Assembly: GCA_934130025.1 (NCBI GenBank)
Contig: CAKOXG010000007.1
Coordinates: 1-44,267, forward strand
Reading direction: 5' to 3'
Length of the DNA: 44,267 nt
Source: an uncultured Clostridia bacterium
GTDB taxonomy: Bacteria; Bacillota; Clostridia; TANB77; CAG-508
Shown: positions 1 through 6,059 of the stretch, one piece after another
Layout of the letters: every line of letters starts with the position of its first letter
Position numbering within the stretch: the first letter of the stretch is position 1
Position numbers and translations under genes: made by a program
The notes under the pieces: model-generated
Seen by the model: only the letters and a program-made list of their open reading frames with translations
Told to the model about the DNA's origin: nothing
Database searches by the model: none

Positions 1-77
1 ATCGAAAAGGAGGATTAGAAAATAGTCCTGTGGACTATTTTCCCGACGCGGCTCGTCGATTCCGGCCATCTGCACCA
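1..77 (+). repeat. 77-bp direct repeat, copy 1 (tRNA-3'-end-like)
   Basis: Identical over all 77 bases to a second copy 137 bp downstream; it may extend left beyond the window. It is much more GC-rich than its surroundings. It holds a perfect hairpin (AAAATAGTCC, loop TGT, GGACTATTTT) and a smaller one (CGACG, loop CGGCT, CGTCG). Its last 21 bases end in CCGGCCATCTGCACCA, which looks like a tRNA T-arm 3' strand, acceptor strand and CCA. No matching 5' acceptor (GCAGATG) or T-stem 5' strand is visible, so I do not call a tRNA. A terminator follows directly. It is likely an attachment-site remnant or the 3' part of a small structured RNA. Confidence 0.85.
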
Positions 78-85
78 AAATAAGG

Positions 86-111
86 AACTGTATTTGAACA
101 GTTTCTTTTTT
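86..111 (+). terminator. Terminator after repeat copy 1
   Basis: Stem AACTGT / ACAGTT with a 6-nt loop, followed by TCTTTTTT. It suggests that whatever is transcribed through the first repeat ends here. Confidence 0.6.
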
Positions 112-137
112 GTTTTATAATATACATTTTAACCAGA

Positions 138-214
138 ATCGAAAAGGAGGATTAGAAAATAGTCCTGTGGACTATTTTCCCGACGCGGCTCGTCGATTCC
201 GGCCATCTGCACCA
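138..214 (+). repeat. 77-bp direct repeat, copy 2 (tRNA-3'-end-like)
   Basis: Second perfect copy of the repeat at the left edge, again ending in a CCA and again followed by its own terminator hairpin, whose sequence differs from the first. The 60 bp between the copies contain no 5' half of a tRNA. Its closeness to an integrase C-terminal fragment (356-496) suggests tandem attachment sites left by integration at a tRNA 3' end. That link is inference. Confidence 0.85.
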
Positions 215-218
215 TTAG

Positions 219-259
219 AACCTCAAGTGTTTCAGAAGATGAACTTGAGGTTTTAATTT
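219..259 (+). terminator. Terminator after repeat copy 2
   Basis: Ten-bp perfect stem AACCTCAAGT / ACTTGAGGTT with a 14-nt loop, followed by a T-rich tract. It is placed just like the terminator after copy 1 but is unrelated in sequence. Confidence 0.65.
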
Positions 260-272
260 ATAAAAAATGTGC

Positions 273-295
273 AAAGTTCTAACAAAAGTTCTAAC
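273..295. repeat. Tandem 11-bp repeat
   Basis: AAAGTTCTAAC occurs twice with one base between the copies. It lies between the 77-bp repeats and the integrase remnant, where arm-type recombinase binding sites often occur. That function is a guess. Confidence 0.5.
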
Positions 296-355
296 ACTTT
301 TCCCAAATTAGAATTTTTATAAATAGTTAGAAATATATTTTTTAAGACAGATTAC

Positions 356-496
356 CTAAATAGCGAGTTCGGTAATTTGTTCTTTTTTTGTATCTAATGC
401 AAGTTTATTTTCAATTACGTTTGCAGATACCTTTTTATTTTCTATATCTGCATGGGCATATCTTAGCGTAGTTTGGAAATTAGAATGACCTAGCCA
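356..496 (-). pseudogene. Tyrosine recombinase (integrase), C-terminal remnant
   Basis: Reading leftwards, an open frame of 46 codons ends at a TAG. It contains LGHSNFQTTLRYAH, the box II signature of phage-type tyrosine recombinases, with the His of LGHS and the nucleophile Tyr of RYAH. An Ile/Lys-rich tail follows, as is usual after the catalytic Tyr. A stop codon lies directly upstream and no start or N-terminal part is present, so only the last ~46 residues survive. The fragment faces the 77-bp repeats, the usual place for an integrase next to its att site. It is not functional as seen. Homology stops abruptly at 496/497, where a different decayed gene begins on the other strand. Confidence 0.8.
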
Positions 497-1245
497 TTAT
501 TGGTGGATTTATTAAATATAGGCAGAATATGTATAGATTCAGAAGATGATCAAACTAGGTTTACTTGTGCATATTTCTTTGTATAGCAATATGGTTTACT
601 AGGTTTTATGGTTGAAGCACCAATTAATGCAGATTTTCTATTAAATGAAGAGATAACATTAAAAGAAAATAATTTTATTAATAAAAATTGTGTAATGAGA
701 ACAAAAGAATATTTTGATTTGTTTTTCCCATTCACAAAAGATAATGAAATGAATTATACAGTAACAAATGGTAAAGTGAAGCTAGAAACAAATTCTGATT
801 TGTAAAGAATGCTAAATCATACGTCTCTTAATAATCAATTAATTTATTCTAGTTTTTATTGTAAAAAAATAGATTGGATAATTAAATATGCAAAAAAAAT
901 GTATAAAATATTTAAAAAATATGTAGATTTATCAAATAATAGTGTAAATAATTATGATGAATATAAAGCAAGAGAAACTATAAGTGATTACTATTTTTCT
1001 GGAATACCATACAAAATTAATATGTATGGAAATACTCCAGAAATATCTTGGCAACCTAATTGTTTAAAACAAGCAATAGATATGGCTTTTGGATTTATGC
1101 TTTGCAGTGAAAAAATCCTTTAAAAATATGCAAACATTGTGGTAAAGTATTTTATGCAAAAAAACCTAAAGCTGAATATGATAGTAGTCAATGTAGAAAT
1201 CAAGCAAATTTATATAAAAGTAGAAATAAAAATAAAGTTGATTAA
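497..1245 (+). pseudogene. Decayed gene with C-terminal CxxC...C zinc-finger-like motif
   Basis: One reading frame continues from about 497 to 1120 but is broken by TAG at 584-586 and TAA at 803-805. A one-base loss in an A-run near 1111-1116 then shifts it into another frame, which reads LKICKHCGKVFYAKK and ends CRNQANLYKSRNK at a TAA at 1243. The tail has Cys-x2-Cys-x17-Cys. The expected fourth ligand just before the last Cys is Asp, so the finger looks damaged. The C-terminal layout recalls clostridial proteins with a zinc finger at the C terminus (DUF6076-like), but I am not certain of the family. The 5' end abuts the integrase scrap, so the N terminus is also gone. Three independent lesions make a pseudogene more likely than a sequencing error. 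Confidence 0.65.
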
Positions 1246-1274
1246 AAATAATTGTTGAAATTGTAGAAAAAGCA

Positions 1275-1303
1275 TTGTTTTTAAAATAAAATTAAAGTAT
1301 AAT
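1275..1303 (+). promoter_or_regulatory. Promoter of the toxin mRNA (RNA I-like)
   Basis: TTGTTT at 1275-1280, a 17-bp spacer, and a perfect TATAAT at 1298-1303 place the transcription start near 1309-1311. This start makes the CATCC...TTCC stretch the very 5' end of the mRNA. That stretch can pair with the Shine-Dalgarno (1336-1346) in 10 of 11 positions, three of them G-U, across a 15-nt loop. Confidence 0.75.
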
Positions 1304-1354
1304 TAATTCCATCCTTTTCCAAAGGAAATCTTTGAGGAAGGAGGTGCAACTAGA

Positions 1355-1444
1355 GTGAGTTCATTTGATTTAATCTGGCGATTAATCGTTTTGTTACTTT
1401 TAAGTAATAATGATGATGAAAGCCAAGACACAACCAAAGATTAA
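1355..1444 (+). CDS. Fst-like small hydrophobic peptide, putative type I toxin
   Basis: A 29-codon frame starts at GTG, ten bases after a perfect AAGGAGG (1338-1344). The peptide has a short polar N terminus, a hydrophobic run (FDLIWRLIVLLLL) long enough to sit in a membrane, and a polar acidic tail (NNDDESQD). This is the layout of Fst/par-type toxins. Its mRNA would run from about 1310 to the terminator at 1452-1477, roughly 170 nt. The first 17 bases of the frame are repeated at 1531-1547 inside a convergent antisense RNA gene. The 5' end of the mRNA can fold back on the Shine-Dalgarno. Function is inferred from this architecture: antisense-repressed membrane toxin stabilising a mobile element. 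I do not recognise the exact family, and the tail is not the DEEDDSRK of pAD1 Fst. Confidence 0.75.
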   Translation: MSSFDLIWRLIVLLLLSNNDDESQDTTKD

Positions 1445-1451
1445 TCTTTGG
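1434..1451 (+). repeat. Palindrome over the toxin stop codon
   Basis: CCAAAGATTAATCTTTGG is a perfect palindrome containing the TAA stop. It sits directly before the terminator stem and may protect the mRNA 3' end. Confidence 0.5.
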
Positions 1452-1477
1452 GGCAGGCGGACACCTGCCTTTTCTTT
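1452..1477 (+). terminator. Toxin mRNA terminator
   Basis: Stem GGCAGG / CCTGCC with loop CGGACA, then TTTTCTTT. The loop is the exact complement of the loop in the antisense RNA terminator (UGUCCG), which would allow a six-base kissing contact. Confidence 0.85.
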
Positions 1478-1487
1478 ATTTTGAACA

Positions 1488-1554
1488 ATAAAAAAAGAGA
1501 TATGCGGACACATATCTCGTGCAAACCTTTGTGAGTTCATTCGATTTGCTAGCT
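1488..1554 (-). ncRNA. Antisense antitoxin RNA (RNA II-like), about 66 nt
   Basis: A perfect promoter at 1561-1589 and an intrinsic terminator bound a short transcript with no coding frame. The terminator is stem GAGATATG / CATATCTC, loop TGTCCG and a T-run, at 1488-1518. The RNA contains the complement of the direct repeat at 1531-1547, so it can pair with the toxin GTG start region at 1355-1371 in 16 of 17 positions. A second GTGCAA match at 1519-1524 can pair at the end of the Shine-Dalgarno (1344-1349). Convergent orientation, size (pAD1 RNA II is also about 65 nt), repeats and terminator contact match the par antitoxin design. Confidence 0.8.
1519..1547 (+). repeat. Direct repeat partner of the toxin start region (DRb-like)
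   Basis: GTGCAA, six bases, then GTGAGTTCATTCGATTT. The toxin mRNA has GTGCAA, five bases, then the same 17 bases with one change at 1344-1371. Because this copy is transcribed from the other strand, it gives the antisense RNA its complementarity to the toxin mRNA in trans. Confidence 0.85.
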
Positions 1555-1560
1555 AATGTT

Positions 1561-1589
1561 ATTATAACATCAATTTTATTATATGTCAA
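1561..1589 (-). promoter_or_regulatory. Promoter of the antisense RNA
   Basis: TTGACA (1584-1589), a 17-bp spacer and TATAAT (1561-1566): a perfect sigma-A consensus, stronger than the toxin promoter. This is expected for an unstable antitoxin RNA made in excess. Confidence 0.85.
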
Positions 1590-1632
1590 ATGATTTTTAA
1601 AAATTCACTATTTGCATAAATTTTATTATTTT

Positions 1633-1872
1633 TTAGTCGTTATCATCTAAATCATCGAATAATTTACTATCATAAAAATCTTTTATAGAAATTCCTAAAC
1701 CAATACATATATAATAAATAGTATCAGAAGATGGAGCTTTTTTTATAACTTTAAAAATACTTCTAATTGTTGAGGGATTAATTCCTGAGGCTATTGCTAG
1801 TTGATTTATATTCATATTGTTTACTTTACATAGTTCATCTATTCTTTTTCTTGTTGCTTCTAGCAAAGTCAT
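1633..1872 (-). CDS. XRE/Cro-CI family helix-turn-helix repressor
   Basis: This 79-aa protein is essentially a single HTH_3 domain. The core NINQLAIASGINPSTIRSIF (about residues 20-39) is the helix-turn-helix, with the usual Gln at the start of the first helix and Pro-Ser-Thr in the recognition helix. The C terminus is acidic (FDDLDDND). A GGAGG lies 8 bases before the ATG. Its upstream region holds an extended -10 (TGCTATACT) and a palindrome at 1933-1954, shared with the divergent two-gene operon. It therefore most likely represses both itself and that operon, as in temperate element switches. DNA binding is supported by sequence. The target is inferred. Confidence 0.88.
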   Translation of the reverse strand: MTLLEATRKRIDELCKVNNMNINQLAIASGINPSTIRSIFKVIKKAPSSDTIYYICIGLGISIKDFYDSKLFDDLDDND

Positions 1873-1908
1873 AATATCCCTCCTACTCTCACGAAAATTT
1901 ACAAAATT

Positions 1909-1917
1909 AGTATAGCA
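1909..1917 (-). promoter_or_regulatory. Extended -10 promoter of the XRE gene
   Basis: On the minus strand TGCTATACT gives an extended -10; the -35 region is weak. The operator palindrome lies about 20 bp upstream, over the expected -35 region, consistent with autorepression. Confidence 0.5.
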
Positions 1918-1932
1918 AATAAAAACATAAAA

Positions 1933-1954
1933 TATGCGTGAAATTTAGCGCATA
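1933..1954. promoter_or_regulatory. Palindromic operator between divergent genes
   Basis: Half-sites TATGCG and CGCATA are centred on AAATTT, a 22-bp palindrome with only two mismatched pairs. It sits between the XRE gene promoter and the -35 of the divergent operon, which begins five bases further on, so repressor binding would block both. Assignment to the XRE protein rests on position. Confidence 0.65.
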
Positions 1955-1958
1955 AACA

Positions 1959-1987
1959 TTGACTTTAATGTTCAGTAATGGTATAAA
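1959..1987 (+). promoter_or_regulatory. Promoter of the cargo operon
   Basis: TTGACT, a 17-bp spacer, then TATAAA. The TTG of the -35 could be taken as a start codon for the next gene. As the promoter lies here, that start would be upstream of the mRNA, which supports the ATG at 2025. Confidence 0.7.
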
Positions 1988-2024
1988 TAATATAGAAATA
2001 TTAAATGAACGCATTGGAGGAAGA

Positions 2025-2483
2025 ATGTTGATAGATAATATGTTGGCATACGCAGAAATAGATGAAATATTAGATTTATTAGAAGATAAATACAGAGAGA
2101 AAGTACCAGAAAAGGTAAGAAACTTTTTTAAAGAAGAAAAAATGCCTGATTATACACCCACAATTGATGTAAATATACCGTTAATACAACAAAATTTAAA
2201 AAGAAAAACGATAGTTTTATTAGCAATATTAAATATAAATTATTGGTGTGAAAATGAAGACGAAAAACAATTTTTTCTTAATGAATTAGCTAAAAATGAA
2301 GAAGAAAAGAAAAAGCTTGAAGAAAAATATAATCCAGATAATTTATTTAAAGGACGAGAAAATATTATTGTAAATTCACAAATAACACAGAATGCTCAAA
2401 TTGTTGAATATAAACAACAAAATATATTTTATAGAATTTTAAACAAAATATTTAGTTTTTTTAAAAAGGCAAACAAGAATTAA
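2025..2483 (+). CDS. Hypothetical protein, 152 aa, helical, accessory cargo
   Basis: I do not recognise this family. The ATG follows GGAGG by four bases. A longer frame opening at TTG 1959 would begin inside the promoter -35. The protein is acidic and helical at the N terminus (LAYAEIDEILDLLEDKYREK), has a central stretch KRKTIVLLAILNINYW that could be a buried helix, and then a charged Glu/Lys segment likely to form a coiled coil. It ends with an amphipathic aromatic-basic tail (FYRILNKIFSFFKKANK) that could touch a membrane. It is the first gene of a two-gene unit under the XRE operator, 36 bp before the transglutaminase-like gene. A joint role is inferred from that layout only. Confidence 0.65.
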   Translation: MLIDNMLAYAEIDEILDLLEDKYREKVPEKVRNFFKEEKMPDYTPTIDVNIPLIQQNLKRKTIVLLAILNINYWCENEDEKQFFLNELAKNEEEKKKLEEKYNPDNLFKGRENIIVNSQITQNAQIVEYKQQNIFYRILNKIFSFFKKANKN

Positions 2484-2519
2484 AGTATTAAAATAGAATA
2501 TTTAGATTGGAGAAAAAAT

Positions 2520-3674
2520 ATGGATGAAAAAGATATTATAGCTCAAATAATACATATGGATAGTGAAGAAATTAACTTATGGATTGCGGATAGAATTAGT
2601 TTATTAGAAAGTACAGCAATAGAAGATAGAGATGAAATATCAAGTACGAGTTATACTTTAAGAAGAGCAAGAGGAGAAAAAGAGAATACAGAAGTTCAAG
2701 GATTTATACCTAGTAAAACTCAATTAAGGAAAATGCAATTTGATTTAGCTTCATTTAGAATGGATGATACCTCTTTTTATAAATCTGTAATTGATTATAT
2801 AAAAAAAGCAAAACCTGAAAGCTTAATGAGAGATGGAAAAATAAACAATAATTACATTATGAATATAGTTCAATGTAGCATAATCAATTATTTAGGGTTG
2901 CATAGTAGTGAAAGTAGAAGAAATGCATTATACAATTCAAGAGCAAATATAGATGATGAACCTCTTTCTATAAGTGATTTTAAACAAAATGGTACAGCTA
3001 TGTGTGTTGAAAAAAGTGCAATGGCTCAAAATATATTAGCTTTTTTGGGGTATAATCCAATGATGATATTTGGCTATTTATCTAACGAAAAAGGAATTAC
3101 CAACGAAGGACATGCATATAATTGCATTATTAGAAACGGAAAAGCAATGTTAATAGATTTTACAAACCCAATAATGAAAGATGGAAAATATTTTAAGCCA
3201 GCAATGTTCGCTATTGATAGTGATAAACTAGAAGACTTCAAAAAAGGAAAAGCTCAAATTGAAGTTACACATATAGATTTACATACTAAAGGAGATCAGA
3301 TAGAAGAAGAACCTATACAGCTAGTTTATTCATCGGAAGTCATAGATGAAAAGTATTTTGACAAGAAAAAAACACCTTTAGAAAAAGCTCAAGAACAAAC
3401 TACAATTTTCGGTAAAAAAGACAATTTAAAATTTGGAAATGTTACAGATACTATTTTACAGGGAAAAGTTTCTAATTCAGAAGCTCAACGCCAAACTAAA
3501 GATATTGATGAAGCTATAAAAATAGGAAGATTAAAGTTCAAGCAAAAAACGGGGCAAGCATTAACTCCTGAAGAGAAACGATTATTAGATGAACATATAA
3601 TGCAAACAAATGAATCACAAGTTAGATTTAGAAATCAACAAGATCAAAAGAAAAGTAAAGGACTTTCATTATAA
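2520..3674 (+). CDS. Transglutaminase-like cysteine protein, accessory cargo
   Basis: This 384-aa protein has a papain/transglutaminase-like core. Cys162 lies in NGTAMCVEKSAMAQ, followed by a helix; His198 is in NEGHAYNCII and Asp213 in MLIDFTNP, in the order and spacing of the Cys-His-Asp triad. No signal peptide or membrane segment is seen, so it probably acts in the cytoplasm. Residues 1-110 are helical and charged. Residues 250-384 are rich in Lys, Glu and Gln and look disordered or coiled. Such folds can be proteases, amidases or transglutaminases; the substrate cannot be told. GGAG lies eight bases before the ATG. The gene shares a promoter with the upstream 152-aa gene and ends at a strong terminator. 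It is probably mobile-element cargo under repressor control. Confidence 0.72.
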   Translation: MDEKDIIAQIIHMDSEEINLWIADRISLLESTAIEDRDEISSTSYTLRRARGEKENTEVQGFIPSKTQLRKMQFDLASFRMDDTSFYKSVIDYIKKAKPESLMRDGKINNNYIMNIVQCSIINYLGLHSSESRRNALYNSRANIDDEPLSISDFKQNGTAMCVEKSAMAQNILAFLGYNPMMIFGYLSNEKGITNEGHAYNCIIRNGKAMLIDFTNPIMKDGKYFKPAMFAIDSDKLEDFKKGKAQIEVTHIDLHTKGDQIEEEPIQLVYSSEVIDEKYFDKKKTPLEKAQEQTTIFGKKDNLKFGNVTDTILQGKVSNSEAQRQTKDIDEAIKIGRLKFKQKTGQALTPEEKRLLDEHIMQTNESQVRFRNQQDQKKSKGLSL

Positions 3675-3721
3675 GAATTAGAATGGGATTATAATTCTCT
3701 ATCCCATTCTAATTCTTTTTG
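3673..3721 (+). terminator. Terminator of the cargo operon
   Basis: A 17-bp perfect stem (AAGAATTAGAATGGGAT and its complement) with an 11-nt loop, then a T-run. Its left arm begins inside the stop codon of the transglutaminase-like gene, and it overlaps the 3' end of the convergent relaxase remnant. Confidence 0.85.
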
Positions 3722-4621
3722 CTTTTCTTCAAAATCTAACTGCTTTACAGGGTCTATAAAAGTATGAATTTCTTCTTGAAAATCTTTAATTAGTTCTTTC
3801 GATTCGCCAATACCAAATTTATTACAAATCCAAACTATAAATTTATCCACAGTTTCATAGAATTTATCAATAATTTTGTGTAAATGACTATTTTCTTTTT
3901 CTAATGTTTTAATTTTGCGCTTATATTTGTATTCAATATCAAATTCCTTATTTTCAAATTCTTGCTCTAATTCTCTTTTTCTGTTATTAAAGTCAAAATC
4001 AAGATTGTTGCTTTTTATTTTGTATTTATGTTCTAAATTTTTAACAGTATTGTGTAATTCTTCATTATCAGCAAGTATCTTTTCTCTTTCTTTTTGATAT
4101 TTTACAGCCTCATCAACAACTTTGTATTGTTTTGAGAGTTCTTTATGCAGTGATAAATTATCCTTATATAATTCTTTAATTAAGTCATCTTTAGGTTTTA
4201 TGATTTCTTTTAGTATTTTTTCATCTCTCTTTAGTGAGAATTTGATAATATCAGTTATAGTTGGGACTTCCGGCAATTCTAGTTTTATTTCATTTAAAAT
4301 TTTCTTGGTATTCTCGTAATTTGTAATTTTCTTATATTCCTCAACTGTATAATGTTTTCTGTCAGTATCTTCAACGAACATTCCTCTTTCTAAATCAAAG
4401 CCTTTTGATTTTAGATGATTAAAGTAGGCATCTTGTAATTTTCTGTAACTATCTCGACCTTTCCAAAAATCTCTTGCACAAATTTTATCAATATCGTTAC
4501 CTTCTTTATCTTTTGTGTGAACAACAGGAACAAACATTAAGTGCATGTGTGGTACACCTTCATCTAAATGCACAACTGCTGATATTATATTCTTTTCTCC
4601 AAGATTTTTATAATATTTAAT
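3689..4621 (-). pseudogene. MobV (Pre/Mob) family relaxase, N-terminally truncated
   Basis: The frame contains KNLGEKNIISAVVHLDEG and PHMHLMFVPVV, the His-rich metal-binding motif (HxDExxPHxH) of MobV relaxases that nick oriT of mobilizable plasmids and elements. A long Lys/Glu-rich coiled coil and a C-terminal tail follow, typical of Pre/Mob proteins. In intact members about 100 residues, including the N-terminal DNA-nicking motifs, precede this motif. Here the frame is closed by TAA at 4622-4624, just 17 codons before the His. The GTG at 4571-4573 could start a 294-aa remnant but has no convincing ribosome site. The remnant marks the right part of the element, and the chromosome seems to resume near 4625. 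It is probably inactive in mobilization. Confidence 0.8.
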
Positions 4622-4656
4622 TTATTAAAATTTCACATATTGTTCACATTATTTTC

Positions 4657-4685
4657 TTGACATGGTTATATTTCCATTTTATAAT
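4657..4685 (+). promoter_or_regulatory. Perfect sigma-A promoter for the marR-peptidase-ABC operon
   Basis: TTGACA, a 17-bp spacer and TATAAT, all consensus. It is followed by about 140 bp of leader with two inverted repeats before the marR start. Confidence 0.8.
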
Positions 4686-4701
4686 AGTTCACGTAGAAAC
4701 A

Positions 4702-4715
4702 GTTTACAAATAAAC
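4702..4715. promoter_or_regulatory. Inverted repeat, likely MarR operator
   Basis: GTTTA-CAAA-TAAAC lies just past the predicted transcription start, where a bound regulator would block initiation. Autoregulation by the downstream MarR protein is inferred. Confidence 0.5.
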
Positions 4716-4789
4716 CACGTTTGTTATTTATATTTTAAAAAGCACTTATTTTTATATATTGCAAATATTGTACATTTTTTAGAAAGGAG

Positions 4790-4822
4790 TATAATTAGCA
4801 TATTTTGTATGTTCTAATTATA
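4790..4822 (+). repeat. Inverted repeat before the marR start
   Basis: TATAATTAG and CTAATTATA form a 9-bp perfect inverted repeat with a 15-nt loop. The left arm directly follows an AGAAAGGAG that leads to no start codon; the right arm ends 10 bases before the marR ATG. It could be a second operator or an mRNA hairpin that controls initiation. Confidence 0.5.
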
Positions 4823-4832
4823 GAAAGAATTT

Positions 4833-5282
4833 ATGGAGCAGAAAAATTTATTTAGACGTTTTATCTACGCAAGTGCTCAGTCCAGAAATTTATTTGCTGA
4901 AACCATTTCTGTCTGTGCAACAAGTTGTGGTATTACTAAGCCTGAAGCAGATGTTCTTTTGTTTTTTGCAAATAATCCTGAATTTACAAATGCTGTTGAT
5001 GCAGTAAATTGCAGAGGTTTTTCTAAAGCTTATGTTTCGAAAGCATTGTTTTTACTTCAACAAAGAGATTTCATTGCTATCCAAACAAGTCCATCAGATA
5101 GAAGGTATCAGCAAATTACTATTAAGCCTAAAGCTCAAAAATCAGTCAAGATGTTGCAAAAGTGTCAAAGAGATTTCTTCTTATCTTTAAAAGAGGGTAT
5201 TCCTGAGGACGAATTTCATACATTTTTGAACGTTATAGATAAAATGCTTGATAATTACTTTGAAAAGCTAAATCAAAAATAA
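4833..5282 (+). CDS. MarR-family transcriptional regulator
   Basis: A 149-aa winged-helix protein. It has an N-terminal dimerization helix, a helix-turn-helix around residues 40-85 (KPEADVLLFF ... GFSKAYVSKALFLLQQRDFI) and the wing with the family's SPSDRRYQQITI. A C-terminal helix completes the dimer interface. It is first in an operon with a membrane peptidase and a heterodimeric ABC exporter. Drug- or stress-responsive repression of the exporter is the usual role of such neighbours. Palindromes in its own leader point to autoregulation. The ribosome site (AGAAAG) is modest. Confidence 0.88.
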   Translation: MEQKNLFRRFIYASAQSRNLFAETISVCATSCGITKPEADVLLFFANNPEFTNAVDAVNCRGFSKAYVSKALFLLQQRDFIAIQTSPSDRRYQQITIKPKAQKSVKMLQKCQRDFFLSLKEGIPEDEFHTFLNVIDKMLDNYFEKLNQK

Positions 5283-5337
5283 TTTTGGTTTAATTTAAAT
5301 TTTAATGTAAAATATAATTTTAAAAGGAGGAATTTTT

Positions 5338-6042
5338 ATGGATTATTTTTTAATGTGGTTTGATAATAGTTTTACAGTGTTATTAATGATAATTGGATTT
5401 ATTCTTGTTCTTGTTGCACAAATTAAGATTGATTCTGCATATTCTAAATACAGAAAGGTTAAGAATTCAAGAGAATTAACAGGATGTGAAGTTGCAAGAT
5501 CGATTTTAAACGCAAATGGTCTTTCTAATATAGAAGTTTTCGAGACTTCTGGAAAATTAACAGACCATTATGACCCATCTAAGAAATTGATTAAGCTTTC
5601 ATCTGATATTTATAATGGAACATCTATTGCCTCAATGGCAGTTGCAGCACACGAATGCGGTCATGCAATTCAAGATAAAGAAGGCTATTCTTTCTTTAAA
5701 ATAAGATCTGCACTAGTTCCAGTTGTAAATTTTATTTCATATCTTGGATACTTTGGCTTAATTGTATCCTTGATAGGTGGATTAACTGGATATATAAAAT
5801 TATCAATTCTAATTTTATTTGCAACAGTTTTATTTCAACTTGTTACTTTGCCAGTTGAGTTTAATGCTTCAAGCAGAGGAAAAAAAGAATTGGATACTTT
5901 GAACCTGTCTTATGATAACGATAAGCAAGGAATTTCTAAAGTACTTAGTGCAGCTGCAATGACTTATGTTGCAGGCTTACTGTCTTCCCTATTACAATTA
6001 TTAAGATTAATTATAATACTTGGAAATAGAGACCGTGATTAA
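5338..6042 (+). CDS. Membrane zinc metallopeptidase, YugP type (Zn_peptidase_2)
   Basis: A 234-aa membrane protein. An N-terminal membrane helix (residues ~10-30) is followed by a soluble part with AAHECGHAIQ, the HExxH zinc site at His105, Glu106 and His109. Several C-terminal membrane helices follow. Length and layout fit the neutral zinc metallopeptidase family PF04298 (B. subtilis YugP). The substrate is unknown. A strong AGGAGG precedes the ATG. It lies between marR and the ABC genes and ends 17 bp before the first ABC gene, so co-transcription is likely. Confidence 0.88.
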   Translation: MDYFLMWFDNSFTVLLMIIGFILVLVAQIKIDSAYSKYRKVKNSRELTGCEVARSILNANGLSNIEVFETSGKLTDHYDPSKKLIKLSSDIYNGTSIASMAVAAHECGHAIQDKEGYSFFKIRSALVPVVNFISYLGYFGLIVSLIGGLTGYIKLSILILFATVLFQLVTLPVEFNASSRGKKELDTLNLSYDNDKQGISKVLSAAAMTYVAGLLSSLLQLLRLIIILGNRDRD

Positions 6043-6059
6043 AAGAAAGGATTTTTACA

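Noticed and set aside
128..214. A complete leucine-type tRNA in the second 77-bp repeat
   Set aside because: The 3' CCA end looks right, but no 5' acceptor strand, T-stem 5' strand or usable anticodon loop is present; the central hairpin has a 3-nt loop.
1..295. CRISPR array from the repeated units
   Set aside because: Only two 77-bp copies and one pair of 11-bp repeats; no regular spacers, no cas genes.
1959..2024. TTG start giving a 174-aa protein
   Set aside because: The TTG is part of the promoter -35, so the codon would not be in the mRNA; the ATG at 2025 has a ribosome site.
3689..4573. Intact 294-aa relaxase starting at GTG 4571-4573
   Set aside because: The family's conserved sequence continues upstream of this codon and stops abruptly; the N-terminal nicking domain is missing.
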